Assembly: GCA_937927945.1 (NCBI GenBank)
Contig: CALEYW010000093.1
Location: 1-6,152 of the forward strand
Length of the DNA stretch: 6,152 nucleotides
DNA from: an uncultured candidate division WPS-2 bacterium
GTDB taxonomy: Bacteria; Vulcanimicrobiota; Vulcanimicrobiia; Vulcanimicrobiales; Vulcanimicrobiaceae
Direction of reading: 5' to 3'
A program made the translations under genes and the position numbers. Below, piece by piece: positions 1 through 4,691 of this stretch; the first letter of the stretch is position 1; the number at the start of each line of letters is the position of its first letter. Under the pieces are notes generated by a model, which had not been told where the DNA came from, did no database searches, and saw only the letters and a list, made by a program, of their open reading frames with translations.

Positions 1-54
1 CGGAGGGGTCAGGGTAATCGTGCCGTGGGGGTCAATCTAAGCGCGCCGTTCCCA
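1..54. mobile_element. Outer end of an IS21-like insertion sequence (partial)
   Basis: The first 50 bases hold two tandem copies of a 23-bp unit, starting GGGGTCA at 5 and 28 and ending in GCCGT. Nothing here looks coding. Multiple short terminal repeats with a GGGTCA-type core, followed by a GCCGTT-type tip, are typical of IS21-family (istA/istB) ends, where they bind the transposase. The element would lie to the left, outside the window. The exact tip is uncertain because the expected terminal CA could be at 53-54, 57-58 or 59-60. No transposase sequence is present to confirm this, so the family assignment is an inference from repeat architecture. Confidence 0.45.
5..50. repeat. Two tandem 23-bp repeats (GGGGTCA-N3-TAA-N5-GCCGT)
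   Basis: Copy 1 (5-27) and copy 2 (28-50) are identical at about 17 of 23 positions. GGGGTCA, TAA, CG and GCCGT are conserved in register. A 23-bp period is about two helical turns, which fits paired protein-binding sites at a transposon end. Confidence 0.75.
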
Positions 55-109
55 CCCACAACGCTCCACCAACGCGCGACCACGGTCGTGTGGCTGAACG
101 CGCGAAACG

Positions 110-137
110 GAGAGGCCGCCCTTCCCGGCGGCCTCTC
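110..137 (-). terminator. Hairpin terminator of the leftward three-gene operon
   Basis: GAGAGGCCGCC (110-120) and GGCGGCCTCTC (127-137) form a perfect 11-bp stem around the 6-base loop CTTCCC. Read leftward, the stem is followed by CGTTTCG, a short T run of the kind seen in high-GC intrinsic terminators. It lies 51 bases past the stop codon at 189, so it probably ends the 954-to-189 operon and may also insulate it from the IS at the left edge. Positions 138-188 show nothing else. Confidence 0.65.
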
Positions 138-188
138 GCAAGTGCTCTTGCGGCTTCCTGCGTCACTGGGTCGATAGCGCGACCGCAG

Positions 189-500
189 TCAGTCCGGTGT
201 CGGCGCTGCGAGGGCGTTACGCTTCATCGCGGCCCTCAACTTGCGCCGAGCGGTCAAGGCTACATTCGCGGCGTCCTGGCACGCTTTGCACGTCGAGCCG
301 GAAACCGGGCCGTGCGCTGGATTTTGGATACAGACGCCGGCCTTTCGCGCACGATCGCGTTGACGTGCCTTCCGCGCCCGAGCAAGAGCGCGCTTCTGCG
401 CGATCCGCTCGGGAGTCGCCGCCAGGGTGGCCGCTCCCTGTGACACAGTGCCGAGCATAGCGTGCTCGCCTCGCGCGGGCAATACATTCGTGCGCGTCAC
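189..500 (-). CDS. Small zinc-binding protein, CxnH-CxxC type, phage/element accessory
   Basis: This encodes 103 residues from a GTG start whose GTGA overlaps the stop of the upstream gene (497-500), which decides the start. A strongly basic helix (about 35-55, rich in RARKARQRDRARK) precedes a metal-binding motif with Cys57, His63, Cys71 and Cys74, in the arrangement GVC-x5-H-GPV-x4-TC-x2-C. Motifs of the form GxC...HGPxxxGxxCxxC occur in small proteins of phages and integrative elements. Their function is not established, but nucleic-acid binding is plausible from the basic helix plus zinc knuckle. It is the last gene before the hairpin terminator at 110-137. I do not recognise a named family. 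Confidence 0.65.
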   Translation of the reverse strand: MTRTNVLPARGEHAMLGTVSQGAATLAATPERIAQKRALARARKARQRDRARKAGVCIQNPAHGPVSGSTCKACQDAANVALTARRKLRAAMKRNALAAPTPD

Positions 501-685
501 GGGGGAGCCAGTTCCCGTGGAACGTGCGGTGTAGTGAGAGCGTCAGCGTCCGATTCGCGGATTGCCGCCGCCCTCGTCTCGAGTGCGTGGGCTCCAATCC
601 ACCGCACAAGGCGGCTGAAGCGACGCCGCACCGTCGTTGCGATGCGGTGCCTGTCCGAGCCACGGAATCGACGTCGGGTATTCAT
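497..685 (-). CDS. Small basic protein of unknown function
   Basis: This encodes 62 residues. The ATG overlaps the preceding stop as ATGA (682-685) and its own stop overlaps the next gene's GTG, so it is locked into the operon on both sides. The first 35 residues are very basic (many Arg, motif VRRRFSRLVRW near 18-28) and could be an amphipathic nucleic-acid-binding helix. The tail is acidic, then Pro-rich. No family is recognised. Evidence for the gene is mainly the two overlaps; no strong ribosome binding site precedes it, which fits translation by coupling. Confidence 0.5.
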   Translation of the reverse strand: MNTRRRFRGSDRHRIATTVRRRFSRLVRWIGAHALETRAAAIRESDADALTTPHVPRELAPP

Positions 686-954
686 GATCGCGGATCCGTG
701 TTCGCGCGAAGGCGCGCGATCAGTGGATCTAGGCTTCTGGCGAGGGCCCAGAGCTCGGCCGCATGGGCACGAAGCCTATCTGTCTCCGCGCGCTGGCGAG
801 TTGCTTCTGCCGCCTCTTTCTTCGGCGGCTTACGACTCGACTTGCGGCGTGCGGCTCGGGCGACTGAGTGGCGGTCGTGCGTAACGCCGCACAGAGCGAA
901 GAGCTCAGCCGGGGTATCGGGGAGGTCAAAAGAGAAATCTTCGGGTGTCAGCAT
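682..954 (-). CDS. Hypothetical protein with C-terminal helix, first gene of the leftward operon
   Basis: This encodes 90 residues beginning MLTPEDFSFDLPDTPAEL. A TTG nine bases further upstream (963) could extend it by three residues, but the ATG at 954 has AGAGG at 964-968 at a spacing of nine, so ATG is preferred. An acidic N-terminus (1-20) with Cys22 and a possible HDRH stretch is followed by a lysine/arginine-rich stretch (about 34-46). A long Ala/Glu/Arg helix that could form a coiled coil fills about 48-85. Promoter and operator candidates lie directly upstream at 1017-1073. The function is unknown; the layout would suit a small regulator or scaffold, but nothing proves it. Confidence 0.6.
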   Translation of the reverse strand: MLTPEDFSFDLPDTPAELFALCGVTHDRHSVARAARRKSSRKPPKKEAAEATRQRAETDRLRAHAAELWALARSLDPLIARLRANTDPRS

Positions 955-978
955 CGGAATCAACCTCTGGTGGTGACT

Positions 979-1008
979 GGCCCGGAGCCGTTACAGCGGC
1001 CCCGGGCC
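979..1008 (-). promoter_or_regulatory. Stable hairpin in the leader of the leftward operon
   Basis: GGCCCGG (979-985) pairs with CCGGGCC (1002-1008). After one A/C mismatch, GCCG (987-990) pairs with CGGC (997-1000), leaving the loop TTACAG. The hairpin sits between the operator-like repeats and the AGAGG ribosome binding site at 964-968, so it would lie in the 5' leader of the leftward transcript. It could be an attenuator, an RNA-stabilising stem, or a terminator reading rightward, where it is followed by TTCAGTTG, a poor T run. Confidence 0.5.
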
Positions 1009-1016
1009 TTCAGTTG

Positions 1017-1037
1017 TGTACTGCGTGACACAGTACA
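1017..1037. promoter_or_regulatory. 21-bp palindromic operator candidate
   Basis: Arms TGTACTG and CAGTACA are perfect 7-bp inverted repeats around a 7-base centre, CGTGACA. Within that centre GT and AC also pair, so 9 of 10 possible base pairs match. The length and dyad symmetry fit a dimeric repressor site. It lies in the control region between the leftward operon (start 954) and the rightward gene (start 1201). The half-site TACTG resembles that of enterobacterial LexA boxes, but the spacing is shorter, so this is not a canonical LexA site. The binding protein is unknown; the winged-helix protein encoded at 2971-3432 is one candidate. Confidence 0.55.
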
Positions 1038-1052
1038 GTAACGTCAGCCTAC

Positions 1053-1075
1053 CATAGTGCGTGACACAGTACAAT
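1053..1075. promoter_or_regulatory. Second operator copy overlapping a -10-like TACAAT
   Basis: TGCGTGACACAGTACA recurs exactly at 1022-1037 and 1058-1073, 36 bp apart. In this copy the left palindrome arm has decayed (CATAGTG in place of TGTACTG). Its right end merges into TACAAT (1070-1075), which matches a -10 box at five of six bases for rightward transcription toward the gene at 1201. No good -35 stands 17 bp upstream. Read leftward, TTGTAC (1068-1073) and TAGGCT lie 17 bp apart, a weak promoter for the other operon. Either way, a bound repressor would cover a promoter. Confidence 0.4.
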
Positions 1076-1200
1076 ACCTAGGAAGCGAAAAAAGCGCCGC
1101 TCGGCATCGGTCCAGGAATCCGGTTCACTGAGAGGTCCTGCGGTTCCGAGTCCCGTACCGCTTCGGTCTGCGCTCGCTCCGCTCAGGAAGGCGGGTTTTC

Positions 1201-1725
1201 ATGCAATCCGGTGCCGCCGCTCAGATGCCGCCGCCGCGTGCAGTGCTTGCCCGTCCGAAAGGACGTGGGCGTATATTCGTTGTTCTGCTCGCCCTCGTGC
1301 TGGCGATCATTGGAACGCCTCGAGCCAGTGCCACGGAATCGATCAGCTTCGACCGAGTATGGTGGGACGGCCTGAGTCACGCAGAGCAGATCAACGCTGT
1401 CGAGGGCCTCATCATCGGGTATCAGGGCGGCTTCAGAGAGGGTGGCGCGGCAGCTGTCGCGGAGCTCGACCGGAACTCGTTCGCGGCAAAGAAAACGCCG
1501 ACTGCGTATAAGACGCAGATGTCGAAATGGCTTTGGTCGGGCATGCGTCCGACGCCTGAATACACGAAGACGTTTGGCACATACGCTCATCAGATCGGCG
1601 ACTTCTACCGCGACCATCCGTCTCTCGCGCAAGCGACGGTCGATCAATTCTTCGGCTGCTTTGCCGACAGGCCGCGGTTCAGTTGCGAAGATGACGCCGG
1701 CTTTCTGCGTTCCGTGCAACCCTGA
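1201..1725 (+). CDS. Exported protein of unknown function
   Basis: This encodes 174 residues. The ATG at 1201 follows AGGAAGG (1185-1191) at a spacing of nine, which decides the start. Residues 18-24 are basic (RPKGRGR), then a hydrophobic stretch (25-39, FVVLLALVLAIIG) ends in the small-residue site RASA, so a signal peptide cut near residue 44 is likely. The mature part (45-174) is about 130 residues, rich in aromatics (RVWWDGLSHAEQ, near 52-63), and has two cysteines (Cys153, Cys162) that could form a disulfide. The pattern W-x-x-LS...V-x-G-x-x-x-G... followed by DFYRDHP loosely recalls small periplasmic proteins of unknown role found in many Gram-negatives. No enzyme motif is visible. It stands alone, divergent from the leftward operon, and may share the operators at 1017-1073. 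Confidence 0.7.
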   Translation: MQSGAAAQMPPPRAVLARPKGRGRIFVVLLALVLAIIGTPRASATESISFDRVWWDGLSHAEQINAVEGLIIGYQGGFREGGAAAVAELDRNSFAAKKTPTAYKTQMSKWLWSGMRPTPEYTKTFGTYAHQIGDFYRDHPSLAQATVDQFFGCFADRPRFSCEDDAGFLRSVQP

Positions 1726-1804
1726 CAACGCGAGCCCGCGCCGACCGTAACCGCGCAGCGACACGCTCTGTCACAGCGACTCGCGCACGCGCGCGCACGC
1801 GCAA

Positions 1805-1829
1805 CATGCAGGGGTGGCAACCCCCCATG
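1805..1829 (+). terminator. Hairpin downstream of the exported-protein gene
   Basis: CATG (1805-1808) pairs with CATG (1826-1829), and GGGGT (1811-1815) pairs with ACCCC (1820-1824), around the loop GGCA with a small internal loop. It sits 80 bases past the stop at 1725. There is no T run after it (CCCCTCCCC follows), so an intrinsic terminator is uncertain. It could be a Rho-type or mRNA-stabilising stem. Confidence 0.35.
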
Positions 1830-1943
1830 CCCCTCCCCGCGCTCACGCCGCCGACCCGACCGCCCCTAAAGCGACGTAGCCGCCGGAAAAATCGAAAAAG
1901 AGAAAGCTCGTCGTGAAAGCCGTCGTGACGGGCCCGGGGAACC

Positions 1944-2028
1944 GCCATGCCAGGGAGGCCGTGTAAAAGTACCCCTGGTGGCCTTGCAGGCACCCTCTCG
2001 GCCGCCGCTAAGCTGTATAAGCTGCGGC
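1944..2028 (+). promoter_or_regulatory. Structured leader ahead of the second exported-protein gene
   Basis: Two hairpins can form in series. In the first, GCCA (1944-1947) and CCAGGG (1950-1955) pair with CCCTGG (1973-1978) and TGGC (1979-1982). In the second, GCCGC (2004-2008) and AGCT (2011-2014) pair with AGCT (2020-2023) and GCGGC (2024-2028). An alternative pairing of AGGCC (1956-1960) with GGCCT (1980-1984) excludes part of the first stem. GC-rich DNA forms such stems easily, so this is suggestive only. Confidence 0.3.
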
Positions 2029-2050
2029 GCTCGAAGCCGAAAAGCTCGGT

Positions 2051-2064
2051 CATCTCGGGAGATG
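2051..2064 (+). promoter_or_regulatory. Ribosome binding site inside a small hairpin
   Basis: CATCTC (2051-2056) and GAGATG (2059-2064) are perfect inverted repeats separated by two bases, or a 5-bp stem with a CGGG tetraloop. The only Shine-Dalgarno-like sequence for the gene at 2069, GGGAG (2057-2061), lies inside this hairpin, with five to eight bases to the ATG. Folding would limit ribosome access. Confidence 0.45.
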
Positions 2065-2068
2065 TCGG

Positions 2069-2692
2069 ATGAAACGCCTCGTTCTTTTTGCATTGGTGAG
2101 TGTGCTGCTTTCGCAAGGCGTGCTTGACGCGCAACCGATCGCATCACCTACGCCATACGCAACAACTTCCCCGATGCCGGCGCTGTTGCCGACGGGAGCT
2201 CGCGAGATCGCGCTACCGGGCGGTACGGTCGTCACCCTCGCGTTAACCGACAATATCTCATCTGGGACCGCTAAAGTCGGCGATACCTTCGGAGTTAAAG
2301 TCGTCACCGAAATCGCAATCGACGGCTACGTCGTGATTGCCAAAGATGCGGGCGGTCAGGGTGAGGTCCTTGCGGTGGAGAAAGCCGGTTCTCATGGACA
2401 CGCCGGCAGTCTTGGGCTCCGCCTAGACTGGGTTTACGCGGTTAGCGGCGAGAAAGTCCGGTTGAGCAGCCAACGCAAGACTGATGAGGGCGAGAACAAG
2501 TCGGGCGTTTCCTCAACAATGACCATCCTCTCTTGGGCTCTCCTGGGTCCTGTGGGACTCTTCACCCATAACTGGGTTAAGGGCCATGAGATGGAGATCG
2601 ACGGCACCCATCCGCTACAAGCCTACGTCGACGACACGGTGCACATTGCATCGAGCAAACAGGCCGACGCCAACGCCGGGTTCGCACACTAG
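2069..2692 (+). CDS. Exported beta-rich protein of unknown function
   Basis: This encodes 207 residues. MKRLVLFALVSVLLSQ followed by GVLDAQ is a typical signal peptide (cut near residue 21-22). A Pro/Thr/Ser linker (23-45, ASPTPYATTSPMP) follows. Residues 48-133 look all-beta: an LPGGTVVTLALTDNISS turn, AKVGDTFGVKVV, IDGYVVIAKDAGGQGEV, then a Gly/His loop (106-116) and LRLDWVYAVSGEKVRL. A hydrophobic segment (152-166, MTILSWALLGPVGLF) may insert in a membrane, and a last strand region ends at YVDDTVHIAS. From memory, proteins with this order (resistant pseudo-barrel plus GPxGLFxHNxVKG) are frequent in Eremiobacterota-like genomes, without an assigned function. The ATG is fixed by the signal peptide; its ribosome binding site is in a hairpin (2051-2064). 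Confidence 0.75.
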   Translation: MKRLVLFALVSVLLSQGVLDAQPIASPTPYATTSPMPALLPTGAREIALPGGTVVTLALTDNISSGTAKVGDTFGVKVVTEIAIDGYVVIAKDAGGQGEVLAVEKAGSHGHAGSLGLRLDWVYAVSGEKVRLSSQRKTDEGENKSGVSSTMTILSWALLGPVGLFTHNWVKGHEMEIDGTHPLQAYVDDTVHIASSKQADANAGFAH

Positions 2693-2760
2693 GGTCAAGC
2701 CGTGGACTTCCTCGCGCGAACCCAAGCACCGCCACGATTCCGCGCGGACCGCGCACGCCG

Positions 2761-2827
2761 GGGTCGTTGCACTAGCCGACGAGTCGCTGACGATTCCGCT
2801 CGTTGCAATTCCCGCACAAAACGACCC
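2761..2827. repeat. Nested inverted repeat between convergent genes
   Basis: GGGTCGTT (2761-2768) is perfectly complementary to AACGACCC (2820-2827). Inside it, TTGCA near 2767-2771 can pair with TGCAA and ACGAG near 2779 with CTCGT. The nested stem would span 67 bases. It overlaps the 3' half of the small leftward ORF at 2772-2918, so one of the two readings may be incidental. Confidence 0.4.
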
Positions 2828-2918
2828 GCATCCCAGCAGGCTCGGTGCGCGCCTTCCGGTAGCGCTGAGTCGCCCAATCGCTATTTGACCTTGCGACGAG
2901 TGACAGGACCGAAAGCAT
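2772..2918 (-). CDS. Possible 48-residue CxxC protein, last gene of the main operon
   Basis: This ORF is below the usual length cut-off. ATG at 2918 is preceded by AGGGA five bases away and lies 52 bases past the stop of the winged-helix gene, in the same direction. After about 10 hydrophobic residues comes SDWATQRYRKAR, then MRVVLCGNCNERNRQRLVG to the end. The CGNCN motif amid basic residues resembles half of a zinc finger, as in many small phage proteins. Only one CxxC pair is present, so a metal site would need a dimer or another ligand. No homologue is recognised; the start region also fits a hairpin terminator of the opposite strand. Confidence 0.4.
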   Translation of the reverse strand: MLSVLSLVARSNSDWATQRYRKARTEPAGMRVVLCGNCNERNRQRLVG

Positions 2919-2928
2919 GTGGTCCCTG
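2904..2928 (+). terminator. Hairpin and T-rich tail, probable terminator for rightward transcription
   Basis: CAGG-ACC (2904-2910) pairs with GGT-C-CCTG (2921-2928) with one bulged base and a 10-base loop. Rightward it is followed by TTTGTAGGGTTTTCT (2929-2943), the richest T tract near here. It would end transcripts of the 2069-2692 gene about 210 bases past its stop and stop them running antisense into the leftward operon. On the other strand the same stem traps the AGGGA and ATG of the 48-residue ORF. Confidence 0.45.
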
Positions 2929-2970
2929 TTTGTAGGGTTTTCTCGTTCTGTCGGTTGCGCTACGAGTGCG

Positions 2971-3432
2971 TTATTCGATGATCTCGAGCGTTTCGTCGGT
3001 TGGTGGCGGCTCGGCGTGCGTCACCCACGGCGCCGTGGTGGTCCGTGCCTGCTCGAATATTTTGTAGGCGTCGAGTCGGCGAAGCGTTTGCCGTTCGCGC
3101 GTGGTCGCGATCTTCGCCTTGTGCGTTTTCTTGGGCGGCTTGCCGGCGTGGCGCGGTACGATCGGCGGCATACCGAGGTGCCTCCATCCGTCGTCCGTGA
3201 CCGCCCAGGCACGGCTGAGCTCCATCGCGATGAGCTGGGCGTGCTCGAGGACCTTCAGGCTTCTCCACACGGAGCACCGGGAGCCCGCGCGTTCGCCAAG
3301 GTCTCGCTGGATCTCCGTCGCTGACGGCCACCAGCCTTTGCTCGCGACGTGGCTGACGACGCGGTTGAGGACGCGGAGAGCGCGGACGTTCGGCTTCATC
3401 GGGCGCTTCCGCGGCGTTGGCTGTTCGCTCAC
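2971..3432 (-). CDS. Winged-helix DNA-binding protein, LexA/MarR-like N-terminal domain
   Basis: This encodes 153 residues from a GTG that overlaps the upstream stop as GTGA (3429-3432). An ATG at codon 12 is the alternative start. Residues 16-85 fit a winged helix: helix 1 (NVRALRVLNRVVSHVASKG), the turn WWPSATEIQRDLG (35-46) as in LexA-type domains, a recognition helix (51-68, SRCSVWRSLKVLEHAQLI), then a wing with WAVTDDGW (76-83). The C-terminal 65 residues are basic, then acidic, and contain no LexA-type Ser-Lys autopeptidase, so it would not self-cleave in an SOS response. The likely role is a transcriptional regulator of the element. Possible targets are the palindromes at 1017-1073; this is inference only. 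Confidence 0.7.
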   Translation of the reverse strand: MSEQPTPRKRPMKPNVRALRVLNRVVSHVASKGWWPSATEIQRDLGERAGSRCSVWRSLKVLEHAQLIAMELSRAWAVTDDGWRHLGMPPIVPRHAGKPPKKTHKAKIATTRERQTLRRLDAYKIFEQARTTTAPWVTHAEPPPTDETLEIIE

Positions 3433-3938
3433 TCGCTCGCCCCGGAGGCGATGGCCGGCGCGACGTCATCGGCGCTGCTGCTCTTGGTCTTGGCGCGGCG
3501 CATCCGGGAGACTTCCGAGCGTGCTTCCCCGAGGGACAAGAGCAGTCGGCGCACGTCCGACGCGAGCTTGCGCTCTACGCGGGTGCGCTTTGCCTTTGTG
3601 CGGCACACTGATGCGGCTCGCACGCTGATCGCTGCCACCTCGGCGACGGTCAAGCGATGGATTCGACGACTGAGCCACTGCGTGGGATCAACGACGTCCC
3701 ACACGAAGCGCGCGATCGACGCGCTGACCGGGCCGAAGTGTCGCGTTTCCCCGTCCTCGATTTCGCGAATGATCCAGACTGCATCGGGAGCCGCCTCCTC
3801 TGGCTTTCTCACTTGGACAGCGGCCGATGCTCGTCTCGAGACGTTGCCTGGTTTCCTCGATTTCGGCACGTCGTAGTCGAAGGGTTTGATTGCGGGCACC
3901 ACACGCGCCGTGGTCCGCTGTGGGTTGCGATCGTTCAT
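3429..3938 (-). CDS. Hypothetical helical protein of the operon
   Basis: This encodes 169 residues. The ATG at 3938 has a strong AGGGAGG ten bases upstream, the best ribosome binding site of the operon. The N-terminal 50 residues are polar and basic and probably disordered. Residues 54-94 (VWIIREIEDGETRHFGPVSASIARFVWDVVDP) look like a small mixed domain: strand, turn, strand, helix. About 96-148 is a continuous Arg/Ala/Leu helix suited to a coiled coil, followed by a Ser/Ala-rich tail. I recognise no family. Its own ribosome binding site suggests it is needed in larger amounts than its coupled neighbours. Confidence 0.65.
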   Translation of the reverse strand: MNDRNPQRTTARVVPAIKPFDYDVPKSRKPGNVSRRASAAVQVRKPEEAAPDAVWIIREIEDGETRHFGPVSASIARFVWDVVDPTQWLSRRIHRLTVAEVAAISVRAASVCRTKAKRTRVERKLASDVRRLLLSLGEARSEVSRMRRAKTKSSSADDVAPAIASGASE

Positions 3939-4000
3939 TCCGGTCGAGCCTCCCTGGTCGTGGTGCTGTGGTGTGAAGGGTCGTCAGCGAGGCGCGTCAT
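3935..4000 (-). CDS. Possible 21-residue minicistron
   Basis: An ATG at 4000 overlaps the stop of the zinc-ribbon gene as ATGA (3997-4000). The frame runs 21 codons (MTRLADDPSHHSTTTREARPE... ends here) and stops at TGA, which overlaps the next gene's ATG, again as ATGA (3935-3938). It fills exactly what would otherwise be the only sizeable gap in the coupled part of the operon. The peptide is polar with no recognisable motif. It may serve only to carry ribosomes across the gap. It also contains the AGGGAGG of the following gene. Two matching overlaps by chance are possible, so confidence is modest. Confidence 0.35.
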   Translation of the reverse strand: MTRLADDPSHHSTTTREARPE

Positions 4001-4386
4001 GCGGTTGGCGCCTCGACGCCGAGCTGCGCCGCGATGAACCGCGCGAAGCATTGCGCGTTGATCGGCCTCGTCGGGTGCCCAGGGCAGTGGCACTTCCAAA
4101 GCCACGAAATTCCGACTTGATCGACGACCATACGGCGCGAGCACGTCTCGCAGACCGCACGCTGCGCTTCGCCGAGTTCGATCGGCCAGTGATCGACGAG
4201 CCACTCGTGCAGTCGACGGAGTGACGCGACCTCGGCCATGATCCGCGCGTCGAGTTCAGCTTGCCGGCGGAGGTCCTCCGCTGCTGCGGCATTCGCTCGG
4301 GCTCGAGATTCTTCGAACAACGCGATCCGGCCACGCGCTGAAAGCGGCCGGTCGCGATCGGGACCGCGGCGGTTGTGCTGGCGCAT
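3997..4386 (-). CDS. Zinc-ribbon protein with N-terminal coiled coil
   Basis: This encodes 129 residues. The ATG at 4386 shares one base with the upstream stop (TGATG); a start 12 codons earlier exists, but the overlap favours this one. Residues 1-20 are basic. About 20-66 form a long Ala/Arg/Glu helix, probably a coiled coil (IALFEESRARANAAAAEDL onward). A zinc site follows: Cys79-x2-Cys82 and Cys99-x-Cys101-x2-His104, with WLWKCHCPGHP. Such ribbons bind nucleic acid or protein partners. No enzyme motif is seen and no named family is recognised. It sits mid-operon, between the Cys-rich and helical genes. Confidence 0.65.
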   Translation of the reverse strand: MRQHNRRGPDRDRPLSARGRIALFEESRARANAAAAEDLRRQAELDARIMAEVASLRRLHEWLVDHWPIELGEAQRAVCETCSRRMVVDQVGISWLWKCHCPGHPTRPINAQCFARFIAAQLGVEAPTA

Positions 4387-4691
4387 CACGTCGCGACCTT
4401 GGGCGCGGCTGCGATCTCGCAACTCAGCGCCACCGCGAACGCGGTCACGAGCGCGGCTTGCATCGCTTCGGCGGCGAAGTCGCCGGGTGTCAATTTCCGC
4501 TTCGGGCCGCCACTGCTAACCCCAGCCGTGATCCGCTCGCAGCTTCCTTCGCGATAATCCGTGCGGTAGTACGCGGCGACGGAGTGGCCGAACCCGCGAA
4601 CCGTTACAACACCGCGAGCGCGGCATTGGCACCGGGCATCCTTGGCGCACGCCGTCACGCGGCGCAGGCTGGGGAACGCTCCGCGCGTCAT
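4386..4691 (-). CDS. Cys-rich hypothetical protein
   Basis: This encodes 101 residues. ATG at 4691 overlaps the upstream stop as ATGA (4688-4691). The N-terminal half has Cys15, Cys21, Cys23 and Cys51 around a short beta-like region (GVVTVRGFGHSVAAYYRTDY). This is the spacing expected of a small zinc-binding fold, although the first pair is not a classic CxxC. After a polar linker (55-70) comes an Ala-rich hydrophobic helix (71-96, DFAAEAMQAALVTAFAVAL), which is either amphipathic or a weak membrane segment. Only a weak GGTG precedes the ATG, so translation is probably by coupling. Function unknown. Confidence 0.6.
   Translation of the reverse strand: MTRGAFPSLRRVTACAKDARCQCRARGVVTVRGFGHSVAAYYRTDYREGSCERITAGVSSGGPKRKLTPGDFAAEAMQAALVTAFAVALSCEIAAAPKVAT

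Larger units (their letters stand above)
1726..2068. other. 343-bp intergenic region, no convincing gene
   Basis: The gap holds a CG-rich alternating purine/pyrimidine stretch (about 1783-1803), a hairpin near 1805-1829, an A-rich patch (about 1889-1910) and two or three further hairpins before the next gene. A 36-codon rightward ORF from 1806 is low-complexity (Pro, then Arg/Lys) with no ribosome binding site, so it is not called. TATAAG at 2016-2021 has no matching -35 at a normal distance (TTGCAG at 1984 is 26 bp away). No known riboswitch class was recognised. Confidence 0.6.

Noticed and set aside
217..663. A 148-codon leftward frame starting at 663
   Set aside because: It runs in a third frame across two genes that are tightly joined by ATGA and GTGA overlaps. 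Its product is Arg/Ser/Gly-rich, as expected of an out-of-frame GC-rich sequence, and it has no motif.
955..963. TTG start at 963 for the first gene of the left operon
   Set aside because: AGAGG ends directly against this TTG, leaving no spacing, whereas the ATG at 954 has a nine-base spacing.
1017..1073. CRISPR array or canonical LexA box
   Set aside because: There are only two copies, one with a decayed arm, so this is not an array. The CTG-N7-CAG spacing does not match the CTGT-N8-ACAG LexA consensus.
1806..1916. 36-codon rightward ORF in the intergenic region
   Set aside because: It starts inside a hairpin, has no ribosome binding site and encodes a Pro-rich then Arg/Lys-rich string of low complexity.
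1679..2134. A 151-codon leftward frame through the intergenic region
   Set aside because: It overlaps the ends of both well-supported rightward genes, is rich in Arg/Ala/Val of the shadow type, and has no ribosome binding site or motif.
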